From NCBI RefSeq assembly GCF_002933815.1, contig NZ_BEYR01000008.1, positions 62,001-126,000 on the forward strand: a stretch of DNA of 64,000 nucleotides, in the 5' to 3' direction. The first letter of the stretch is position 1. Every line of letters starts with the position of its first letter. This document shows, one piece after another, positions 35,024-42,518 of this stretch. This DNA comes from Sphingobacterium sp. HMA12. GTDB lineage: Bacteria > Bacteroidota > Bacteroidia > Sphingobacteriales > Sphingobacteriaceae. The position numbers and the translations under genes were made by a program. Under the pieces are notes generated by a model, which searched no databases, was not told the origin of the DNA, and worked only from the letters and a program-made list of their open reading frames with translations.

Positions 35024-35821
35024 ATGGCAAGAACTACTTATCAAGATTTATTGGATGCAGGTGTGCACTTTGGTCACCTTACACGTAAATGGGATCCGAA
35101 AATGGCTAAGTACATTTTCATGGAGCGCAACGGTATCCACATCATTGACTTGAACAAAACTCTTACGAAATTAGAAGAAGCTGCTTCAGCTATCAAACAA
35201 ATCGTAAAATCAGGTCGTAAAGTTTTATTCGTAGCAACGAAAAAACAAGCAAAAGAAATCATCGCACAACAAGCTAAAGAGGTTAACATGCCTTTCGTTA
35301 CTGAGCGTTGGTTAGGTGGTATGCTTACAAACTTCGCTACAGTTCGTAAGTCTATCAAAAAAATGTCTAACATTGACAAAATGCAAAAAGACGGTACTTA
35401 TGATGTATTGTCTAAAAAAGAAAAGTTAATGATTCAACGTGAGCGTATCAAATTAGAAAACCTTTTAGGAGGTATCGCTGATTTGAACCGTTTGCCAGCT
35501 GCTTTATTCATCATCGATGTGAAAAAAGAACACATCGCTGTTTCTGAAGCAATGAAATTGAACATCCCTACTTTCGCGATGGTAGATACAAACTCTGATC
35601 CTTCAAACATTGATTTCCCAATCCCTGCAAATGATGACGCTAGTAAATCTATTAGCTTAATCGCAAGCATTATTGGTCAAGCAATCCAAGAAGGTTTGGA
35701 CGAGCGCAAACGCGATAAAGAAGAAGAAGCTGAAAAAGATGCTGCTGCTGCTAAAGCAAAAGTTGACAATAGTGAAGCTTCAGAAGCTAAACGTCCTCGC
35801 AAAGCGAAAGACGGAGAATAA
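35024..35821 (+). CDS. rpsB: Small ribosomal subunit protein uS2
   Basis: 30S protein required with bS1 for mRNA binding. The 265 residues begin 'ARTTYQDLLDAGVHFGHLTRKWDPKMAKYIF', with 'ERWLGGMLTNF' and 'IPTFAMVDTNSDPSNIDFPIPANDDASKSI' further on, and end in an acidic/basic Ala-Lys-rich tail. A strong Shine-Dalgarno AAAGGAGGATC stands 7-8 bases before the ATG. It is third in the rplM-rpsI-rpsB unit. tsf follows after 198 bases, but a long hairpin lies between them. Confidence 0.97.
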   Translation: MARTTYQDLLDAGVHFGHLTRKWDPKMAKYIFMERNGIHIIDLNKTLTKLEEAASAIKQIVKSGRKVLFVATKKQAKEIIAQQAKEVNMPFVTERWLGGMLTNFATVRKSIKKMSNIDKMQKDGTYDVLSKKEKLMIQRERIKLENLLGGIADLNRLPAALFIIDVKKEHIAVSEAMKLNIPTFAMVDTNSDPSNIDFPIPANDDASKSISLIASIIGQAIQEGLDERKRDKEEEAEKDAAAAKAKVDNSEASEAKRPRKAKDGE

Positions 35822-35834
35822 TATTTTTATTCCA

Positions 35835-35907
35835 AACCGGATAGCGTAGCGTTAGTTTCTGGAAAAGATTACTTTTCTTGAACTAGCCTATCTGTCCGGT
35901 TTTTTGG
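35835..35907 (+). terminator. Long structured terminator between rpsB and tsf
   Basis: ACCGGA near 35836-35841 pairs with TCCGGT at 35895-35900, followed by TTTTTT. Inside are further partly paired arms (GTTAGTTTC with GAACTAGC, GAAAAG with CTTTTC), giving one long imperfect hairpin. It may only partly stop read-through into tsf. Confidence 0.6.
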
Positions 35908-36019
35908 TTTAACAGCACTGGATTATCAAGGAATGTTAAACTTCATATTAGCTTAACATGTTTTAAGTTAATATTGTACAAAATTTTCAGTAGTAAACAA
36001 TAATAAAAAAGAAATAAAC

Positions 36020-36856
36020 ATGTCAGTACAAATTTCTGCATCAGATGTAAACAAATTGCGTCAACAAACTGGCGCTGGTATGATGGATTGTAAAAAAGCT
36101 TTGGTTGAGTCTAATGGTGACTTCGAAGCTGCTGTAGATTACTTGCGTAAAAAAGGTGCTAAAGTAGCTGCTAGCCGTCAGGATCGCGACTCTAACGAAG
36201 GCGTTATCATCGCTAAAGCAACTGCTGATGGTAAATCAGGTATCGTAGTTGAAGTAAACTGTGAAACTGACTTCGTAGCGAAAAACTCAGATTTCGTAGC
36301 TTTCGCAGAAAAAATCGCAGACCTAGCGTTAAACAACAAACCAGCTTCTTTAGAAGAACTAAAAGGTTTGGAACTTGATGGCAAGAAAATCGCTGATGCT
36401 TTGATCGAGCAAACTGGTGTAATCGGAGAGAAAATTGATGTTTCTAAATATGAAACAGTCTCTGCAGAGAAAGTAATCGCTTATATCCACGGTAACTACC
36501 GCTTAGGTGTATTGGTAGGTCTTTCTGCTGATGCAGCTGGTGCTGAAGAAGCTGGTAAAGATGTTGCAATGCAAATTGCAGCGATGAACCCTATTGCAAT
36601 TGATAAAGATGGTGTTGATCAAAACACAATCGAGCGTGAAATCGCTATCGCGAAAGAACAAATCATTGCAGAAGGAAAACCAGCAGATATGGCTGAGAAA
36701 ATCGCTCAAGGTAAATTGAACAAATTCTTCAAAGACACGACTTTGTTGAACCAAGAATTTGTAAAAGATTCTTCTAAAAATATCGCTCAATTCTTAGATT
36801 CAGTTTCTAAAGGATTGACTGTAACTGCTTTCAAACGCGTACAATTAGGCGCATAA
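36020..36856 (+). CDS. tsf: Translation elongation factor Ts
   Basis: Nucleotide exchange factor that regenerates EF-Tu-GTP. The 278 residues start with the UBA-like domain 'ASDVNKLRQQTGAGMMDCKKALVESNGDFEAAVDYLRKKG'. They continue with 'VEVNCETDFVAKNSDF' (EF-Tu contact, signature 2), 'YIHGNYRLGVLVGLSADA' and a second dimer-type segment. It follows rpsB as in most bacteria, but here has a likely separate transcript because of the hairpin at 35835-35907. A terminator closes it. Confidence 0.97.
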   Translation: MSVQISASDVNKLRQQTGAGMMDCKKALVESNGDFEAAVDYLRKKGAKVAASRQDRDSNEGVIIAKATADGKSGIVVEVNCETDFVAKNSDFVAFAEKIADLALNNKPASLEELKGLELDGKKIADALIEQTGVIGEKIDVSKYETVSAEKVIAYIHGNYRLGVLVGLSADAAGAEEAGKDVAMQIAAMNPIAIDKDGVDQNTIEREIAIAKEQIIAEGKPADMAEKIAQGKLNKFFKDTTLLNQEFVKDSSKNIAQFLDSVSKGLTVTAFKRVQLGA

Positions 36857-36890
36857 GCCAGTTCCCTTTCTAGCAATAGATCGGAAAAAT

Positions 36891-36930
36891 AAAAACAGGG
36901 ATTATTCACATAATAGTCCCTGTTTTTATA
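36891..36930 (+). terminator. Terminator after tsf
   Basis: AAAAACAGGGA (36891-36901) pairs perfectly with TCCCTGTTTTT (36917-36927). Confidence 0.9.
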
Positions 36931-37061
36931 TATAAATCCCCCCTTATTACCCATCTCCTTATCATTTGTTATCAGCCTTTCGTGTTTCCCTGTCTTTTAG
37001 CTACCGCTTTTTTTTTCATTCAAATTTATGTAACTTAAATTATATAAAAATGAAATAAGAT

Positions 37062-37931
37062 ATGGGCATGCTAAAAGAAGATTCACTAAAAGGCAAACGC
37101 ATTTTAATTACCGGCGGCGGTACCGGGCTAGGAAAAGCGATGACTGATTATTTCTTGGAATTAGGCGCTTCCTGCCTGATAAGCAGTCGAAAGGATGATG
37201 TGATTCAACATACAGCAAGGGAATTGTCAAACAAACATCAAGGCAAATGCCTCGCTATAGCCGGCGATGTACGGAATTATGAGGATGTTGAACGTGTAGT
37301 TGCTTATGGATATGAACAACTGGGCGGTATAGACATCTTAATCAACAACGCTGCAGGAAACTTTATATCCCCCACCGAACGCCTGAGTCATCGTGCCTTT
37401 GAGTCCGTCATTGGAATCGTTCTTCAGGGAAGTATAAATTATACATTGGCGCTGGGCAAACGCTGGATCGAAAATAAGGATCAAAACAAAACTGTGCTCA
37501 GTATTGTGACCACCTATGCCTGGACGGGTTCAGGGTACGTTGTTCCTTCGGCTACAGCCAAAGCTGGTGTATTAGCCATGACAAGATCTCTTGCTGTCGA
37601 ATGGGGTAAAAAAGGAATACGTTTAAACGCTATTGCACCAGGCCCATTTCAAACTTCCGGCGCCATGGAACGCCTACTTCCGGGAGAGTTGGGTGAACTC
37701 TTATCGCCGACTAAACGGATACCCCTCGGTCGTGTAGGTCAATTAGACGAGCTGGCAAATCTCGCAGCTTATCTTGTGTCCGACTATTCAAGCTACATCA
37801 ATGGTGATGTCATAACAATAGATGGTGGAGAATGGTTAAAAGGCGCAGGAGAATTTAATGGTCTGGATATTATTCCCGAAGAACAATGGGACAACATTGA
37901 GCAAATGACGCGAAACGCAAAAAGTACCTAG
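37062..37931 (+). CDS. SDR-family oxidoreductase, 2,4-dienoyl-CoA reductase-like
   Basis: NAD(P)-dependent short-chain dehydrogenase, 289 residues. The cofactor loop is 'ITGGGTGLGKAM' (about 16-27); 'NNAAGNF' and 'VVPSATAKAGVLAMTRSLAVEWGKKGIRLNAIAPGPFQTSG' follow. The usual Tyr of YxxxK is replaced: the segment reads S-A-T-A-K, so only the Lys remains. This variant is known in the 2,4-dienoyl-CoA reductase branch, which supports that call over a generic ketoreductase. A second ATG two codons later (37068) is equally possible as start. It is probably involved in unsaturated fatty-acid breakdown, and is monocistronic. Confidence 0.87.
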   Translation: MGMLKEDSLKGKRILITGGGTGLGKAMTDYFLELGASCLISSRKDDVIQHTARELSNKHQGKCLAIAGDVRNYEDVERVVAYGYEQLGGIDILINNAAGNFISPTERLSHRAFESVIGIVLQGSINYTLALGKRWIENKDQNKTVLSIVTTYAWTGSGYVVPSATAKAGVLAMTRSLAVEWGKKGIRLNAIAPGPFQTSGAMERLLPGELGELLSPTKRIPLGRVGQLDELANLAAYLVSDYSSYINGDVITIDGGEWLKGAGEFNGLDIIPEEQWDNIEQMTRNAKST

Positions 37932-38182
37932 TGATTCCCCTGTTTGAAAAATCCATTGTTTTTCTGTAAAATTAACGGAAGTAAAGCCAAAATAACGATA
38001 TTTGGCTATTCGATTCAGCTGGATATACAGAATATATTGGCATACTTTAGACAGCTAATCCCCTTCGCGGACCCTGTTTAGCAATAAAGCTGTTCGCGCG
38101 ATAATTGCCAGCTATTCCAACAAAAGAATATCACGGCATTCTGATTCATCAACAATTATAAAATAAAATTTACCTACGTCTA

Positions 38183-39007
38183 ATGAGTTTATCCTTCTTA
38201 CCCGAAAAAATCAAAAATAAACAAAAGATCAATCTGGACGACCTAGGTTTTGATTTTGCCTTGGTCTATATCTCGGAAGGCGTTTTGGTATCGAAAAATA
38301 CTGGGGCTAAATTTCTTAAAGAAAATTTACTTTTCCTGAATACTGGTTCAGAAATGCTTGAAAGCAAAAAAGATTCAAGTGTATTTATTTTATATTTTTC
38401 AAACCACTATTTTAAAGACCTGCACCATATACAGCAAAATTTTTGTCTGTCTCACAATCCGCAGCATATTTTCAATTCGGAGACATTACTAAATAAAAGC
38501 CTCTCCCTAAAAAAAGAAAATCGCAAGTTAATTGAAAAAGTCTTGTCGCTGATTTATCAGCAGGCAGAATCTGAAGATGCTGCAACTTCTACATTTATCT
38601 TTCATCAAGTGATGTCACTGTTTGCATTCATTGAAAATATATTAAAGGAACTGAACCTACTGATCAATGAGTCCCGCGAAATGTCTGAGGAAATAGAGGC
38701 CTATATTCAACAGAATATCTATTTCCCAGACAAACTTCAAATTAAAAATATAGCAGATCATTTTCAGATTTCAGCCAATTATTTCGGTGCTTTTTTTAAG
38801 AAAAGACGGCAGAAAAGTTACAAATTATACATTGATGATATCCGTATCCAACTTATTGAAGACCGGTTAGCGTCCAGCCAATACACGATGAAACAGATTG
38901 TAGATGAATTGGGCTTTAATGACGAAAGCCACCTCACTAACTTTTATAAGAAAAAACGAAATACAACCCCAAGCGCTTATAAAAGATTGAAGAAAGGGTC
39001 TGGCTAA
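38183..39007 (+). CDS. AraC-family transcriptional regulator
   Basis: 274 residues. The C-terminal HTH_18 domain (about 170-270) has two helix-turn-helix units: 'LQIKNIADHFQISANYFGAFFKKRRQKSYKLYIDDIRI' and 'YTMKQIVDELGFNDESHLTNFYKKKRNTTPSAYKRL'. The N-terminal part looks like a small cupin-type sensing domain ('GFDFALVYISEGVLVSKNTGAKFLKENLLFLNTGS'). Target and effector are unknown. Its stop overlaps by 4 bases the stop of a convergent small gene. Confidence 0.9.
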   Translation: MSLSFLPEKIKNKQKINLDDLGFDFALVYISEGVLVSKNTGAKFLKENLLFLNTGSEMLESKKDSSVFILYFSNHYFKDLHHIQQNFCLSHNPQHIFNSETLLNKSLSLKKENRKLIEKVLSLIYQQAESEDAATSTFIFHQVMSLFAFIENILKELNLLINESREMSEEIEAYIQQNIYFPDKLQIKNIADHFQISANYFGAFFKKRRQKSYKLYIDDIRIQLIEDRLASSQYTMKQIVDELGFNDESHLTNFYKKKRNTTPSAYKRLKKGSG

Positions 39008-39264
39008 TGATCAAGCTGAATGATCCCATTGAGGTCATTGTTCAATGATCGTTGTATTGCCTCGTCTAAAATCAATATCTTCTGGCCTTGAACTGTATGC
39101 CCTTCCCCGCTATTGGTATTTGCCTGCGCAGAATTGAACGACTCCAATTTCATGGGAAAATAAATTGGGTTCTCATCTTCCGAACGCCCGATAGTCAACA
39201 GGATATTATACCCCTGTAGACGCAAACTCTGTAATGTCTGATAATTTAAACGCTTGAAAATCAT
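39004..39264 (-). CDS. Small hypothetical protein
   Basis: 86 residues from the ATG at 39264; the longer frame to 39273 begins with TTG. No signal peptide, membrane helix or family motif is recognised. It ends 'AIQRSLNNDLNGIIQLDH'. The sequence 'MIFKRLNYQTLQSLRLQGYNILLTIGRSEDENPIYFPMKLE' has a normal amino-acid mix and no low-complexity bias, which supports a real gene. It converges on the AraC gene with a 4-base overlap of the stops. Function unknown. Confidence 0.6.
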   Translation of the reverse strand: MIFKRLNYQTLQSLRLQGYNILLTIGRSEDENPIYFPMKLESFNSAQANTNSGEGHTVQGQKILILDEAIQRSLNNDLNGIIQLDH

Positions 39265-39469
39265 AGTGGCCAAGATTTACTGTTTTTAATAAAACATTAT
39301 TGTTCTCAATTTGTTTGCATTACCAAGATAAATATTATGCTTTTATGGCAGTTACTTCAACGATATTCACAGAGGTAAAAAAACAACACATTTCCCCAAT
39401 TATCAGCAATAATTTTTAAAACTTTTTATCTTCCAACCTGTTTTATTACTGTAGATAAATCAGAGGATT

Positions 39470-39859
39470 ATGGCTGGCACAGAACACAAAAAAACAAAGG
39501 GAAAAGTCGAATCAGATTACCCGGATTCAGAGCAAAACTTAGCTTATAACGAAGAGCTGGAAAGTTATGAACTGGATGTAGATGATAATGATCCAGATTA
39601 TGACCATCCTGCCAATTATGATACACTATCCGAAGGAGCGATAGACGATGATTCCAGTTATGACGATTCCAACCCTTTTGTAGGCGATGAGTATGCAGAT
39701 CGCGAAGATTTGGAAGAAGAGGATCTCGAGGATGCACATATGCGTATAGATACCTTCAAACATGACCGATTATCCCCTTTGGATAAAAAATTGGCCGAGA
39801 ACGAAGAAGATATGCGAGAGGACCTTGATGAAGAGGGATATCCAAAAAATGACAGGTAG
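39470..39859 (+). CDS. Highly acidic hypothetical protein
   Basis: 129 residues, very rich in Asp and Glu (for example 'YELDVDDNDPDYDHPANYD' and 'REDLEEEDLEDAHM') with no Cys, no signal peptide and no membrane segment. Probably cytoplasmic and largely disordered. Repeated tyrosines and 'N/D-P' pairs stand out. No family recognised; a charge-based binding role (cation, nucleic-acid mimic or chaperone client) would be guesswork. It is followed by its own terminator, so it is probably a single-gene unit. Confidence 0.75.
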   Translation: MAGTEHKKTKGKVESDYPDSEQNLAYNEELESYELDVDDNDPDYDHPANYDTLSEGAIDDDSSYDDSNPFVGDEYADREDLEEEDLEDAHMRIDTFKHDRLSPLDKKLAENEEDMREDLDEEGYPKNDR

Positions 39860-39883
39860 TTTTCCGATTATAAAGTAGTTTTG

Positions 39884-39909
39884 AAAGGAGTCTTAGGACT
39901 CCTTTTTTT
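39884..39909 (+). terminator. Terminator after the acidic protein gene
   Basis: AAAGGAGTC-TTAG-GACTCCTTT followed by a T-run. Confidence 0.9.
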
Positions 39910-40007
39910 GTAGATTACATTTTTGCAAAGAAATATGGAATTCAACATCCAAATAAGCGCGTAACTCTGTATTTTTTATGTAAGTTTATGTTGAAAGATT
40001 TAAATAC

Positions 40008-40784
40008 ATGGAAAGTACTTTACCGCTCATCCGTATTATTGACCTAAAAAAATCATACGGAACTAAAGAAATTTTAAAAGGAATCAATCTGGATATATTC
40101 CCGGGCCAGGTCATCGGCTATATAGGTCCCAATGGTGCTGGAAAATCCACGACAGTCAAGATCTTGACAGGCTTGATCGAAGACTTCACCGGCCAAGTCG
40201 AGATCAATGGTATCGATATTCAAAAAGATCCTCTTTCGATAAAATCCCAGCTCGGATACGTCCCCGAAAATGCAGAACTGTACGAAGTATTGACTCCGAT
40301 GGAATACCTTGATTTTGTCGGAAAATTGTATGGTATGGAAGACGATATAATTCAAGAACGTTCCTTAAAATTATTAAGTGCATTTGGCCTGGCCGCAAAT
40401 GCTATGAGTAGAATGGATACCTTTTCTAAAGGCATGCGGCAAAAAGTGCTTTTGATATCTGGCATTATTCATAACCCACAGATCATCATCCTGGATGAGC
40501 CCCTGTCCGGACTCGATGCCAACGCGGTGATCTTTGTAAAAGAACTCATATCACTGCTGGCCAAAGAAGGTAAAACTATTTTTTACTGCTCCCACATGAT
40601 GGACGTCGTTGAAAAAGTTTCCGATAGAATCCTGTTGATCAATCAGGGAAGTATCATTGCCGATGGTACTATTAATGAACTGAAGTCGGATCCCAATGAA
40701 TCACTTGAACACATATTCGCAAAATTAACCAATACCGACAACGATGCACTGGATGCATCTAACATCATTAGCGCTATTCAATAA
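40008..40784 (+). CDS. ABC transporter ATP-binding protein
   Basis: Nucleotide-binding subunit, 258 residues: Walker A 'GPNGAGKSTT', Q-loop 'QLGYVPENAELYEVLTPMEYLDFVG', signature 'FSKGMRQKV' (a variant of LSGGQ), Walker B 'IIILDEPLSGLD' and H-loop 'FYCSHMMDVVEKV'. This belongs to the CcmA/YadG-like class, which pairs with large ABC-2-type membrane proteins, usually for export. The permease gene begins one base after its stop. The substrate is not evident. Confidence 0.93.
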   Translation: MESTLPLIRIIDLKKSYGTKEILKGINLDIFPGQVIGYIGPNGAGKSTTVKILTGLIEDFTGQVEINGIDIQKDPLSIKSQLGYVPENAELYEVLTPMEYLDFVGKLYGMEDDIIQERSLKLLSAFGLAANAMSRMDTFSKGMRQKVLLISGIIHNPQIIILDEPLSGLDANAVIFVKELISLLAKEGKTIFYCSHMMDVVEKVSDRILLINQGSIIADGTINELKSDPNESLEHIFAKLTNTDNDALDASNIISAIQ

Positions 40785-40785
40785 T

Positions 40786-42465
40786 ATGGAAAAATTTATC
40801 TTACGATTTATTCTTCTGTTTAAGGGTATCTGGGAAAGCCTGGGTGTAAACTATACGCAGTTTAAAATTATTCTAGAAACAAAAGTTACCTTAGATAATA
40901 GAAAACCGATTACATTTAAGAAACGGAATGCCGGGAAATCCTCATCGTCCACCTCCATTATACAATTTATTATGTATATGATCATTGGCTTGATGTTCAT
41001 GGTTATTCTCATCCTCATTCCAGATCGTTACTTAGCACTTTCCATTATGTTACTCTGTTTTACCAGCATGCTCAGCATTACATTGGTATCAGACTTTTCA
41101 CCTATACTTTTAGACACTCGGGACCAGTACATTATTATGCCCAAGCCTGTTAGCGATAGGACAGTGGCCTTATCGCGAATAACATTTATCGCCATTAAGC
41201 TTTTCAATCAGATTATTGCATTATGCCTGCCAGTAGTGGTTTATGTCTCATTTAACTGGGATATAACAGGCATTTTTCTATTGATTCTACAACTCCTATT
41301 GAGTACACTGATTGCCCTGGTTTTCGTTAACGGGTTCTATATGATCAGCATCAAATATCTCCCCATCCAAAAATTTAAGGATATTATTGCCTATATACAG
41401 ATTGGACTTTCATTGATCATTTTTCTAGCCTATTATCTTGGTCCCAATCTGATTCAAACAATCGTTGAGTCACAGCTGACAATTGAACAACTTAAATTTC
41501 TATGGATATTTCCCAGTACTTGGATCGCCTCTTTTCAGTCCTTGCTTCAGGGCAATCATAGCCTACAGTCCATTATATTTTCCCTTTTGGGCTTAGTTGT
41601 TCCTTTCTTTGGAGTCTATGCTTGTACAAAATTATTTTCCAGAGGTTTTAATGCCAAAATAGCCGCTCTAGCAAGTGGTGATACACCTTTATCTGAAACC
41701 GATCAGGCAATTTCACACACCAATACAGGACGACCATTCTATAAAAAATTGGGAGCCGGCGTATGCTCATCTCCGCTCGAAGAGGCTGGATTTAGTATTG
41801 TATGGCTTATTAGTTCAAAAACAAGAGAATTTAAACAGCAACTCTATCCCTCTTTAGCTTATCTTCCCATCTATTTTATATTCCTGTTTTTACGGACCGG
41901 CGAGGGGCTGCCATTCGCGGAGAAACTGGTCAAGTTGAGAGAATCCGGTTTATATATTATCATGTTTTATCTGTCACTGTTGACCATATTAACAGTATTT
42001 CAGCTGATCACGCAGAGCAATAAATATAAAGCAGCCTGGATTTATTATGTTGTTCCAATGGACCGTCCGGGACAATTTATGACGGGAGTACTTAAAGCCT
42101 GCCTCATTAAATATGTATTGCCATTTAACATTTTGTTTTTCTGTATTTGTGTTCCTTTATTTGGTATCAGCTCGATAAATGATCTATTGCTTTCCTCAGC
42201 AGTCGGCGGGATAGAAAGTATCCTAATCATGCTTTTTCTGGTCAAAAATTATCCTTTTTCCAAAGCGAGTCAATCCAGTTCCAAAGCGGTGGTCAATTTA
42301 TTGATTTTAGGTTTGCTGGGACTTTTAGGTTATCTTCATAAAGTGATTTTTCAATACGAACTATTGGTTTGGGCTTTAGCGGCGCTTGGCTGGCTATTAT
42401 TTTTTATCATGCTCAAATACCTGCAAAAAGACGATTGGAAAAGTCTCGCCTTTGACGACAACTAA
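40786..42465 (+). CDS. ABC transporter membrane protein
   Basis: 559-residue polytopic membrane protein, about 12 hydrophobic segments, starting at the ATG at 40786, one base after the stop of the ATPase gene. A longer frame from 40744 overlaps the ATPase gene and is not needed. No motif beyond membrane helices is recognised; long cytoplasmic loops lie near residues 35-60 and 285-340. The tight spacing makes it the partner of the ATPase in a two-component exporter. The function of the pair is open. Confidence 0.85.
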   Translation: MEKFILRFILLFKGIWESLGVNYTQFKIILETKVTLDNRKPITFKKRNAGKSSSSTSIIQFIMYMIIGLMFMVILILIPDRYLALSIMLLCFTSMLSITLVSDFSPILLDTRDQYIIMPKPVSDRTVALSRITFIAIKLFNQIIALCLPVVVYVSFNWDITGIFLLILQLLLSTLIALVFVNGFYMISIKYLPIQKFKDIIAYIQIGLSLIIFLAYYLGPNLIQTIVESQLTIEQLKFLWIFPSTWIASFQSLLQGNHSLQSIIFSLLGLVVPFFGVYACTKLFSRGFNAKIAALASGDTPLSETDQAISHTNTGRPFYKKLGAGVCSSPLEEAGFSIVWLISSKTREFKQQLYPSLAYLPIYFIFLFLRTGEGLPFAEKLVKLRESGLYIIMFYLSLLTILTVFQLITQSNKYKAAWIYYVVPMDRPGQFMTGVLKACLIKYVLPFNILFFCICVPLFGISSINDLLLSSAVGGIESILIMLFLVKNYPFSKASQSSSKAVVNLLILGLLGLLGYLHKVIFQYELLVWALAALGWLLFFIMLKYLQKDDWKSLAFDDN

Positions 42466-42477
42466 GAAATTATAAGG

Positions 42478-42512
42478 AATACACAAGTTCCAATAAATGG
42501 AACCTGTGTATT
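42478..42512. terminator. Hairpin between convergent ABC permease and PNGase F-like genes
   Basis: AATACACAAGTTCC (42478-42491) with GGAACCTGTGTATT (42499-42512), one mismatch. The T-tract is weak on both sides, so terminator strength is uncertain. Confidence 0.55.
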
Positions 42513-42518
42513 TCACTA

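Noticed and set aside
37986..38005. Hairpin GCCAAA...TTTGGC after the SDR gene as a terminator
   Set aside because: Short, with no T-run; not convincing as a terminator.
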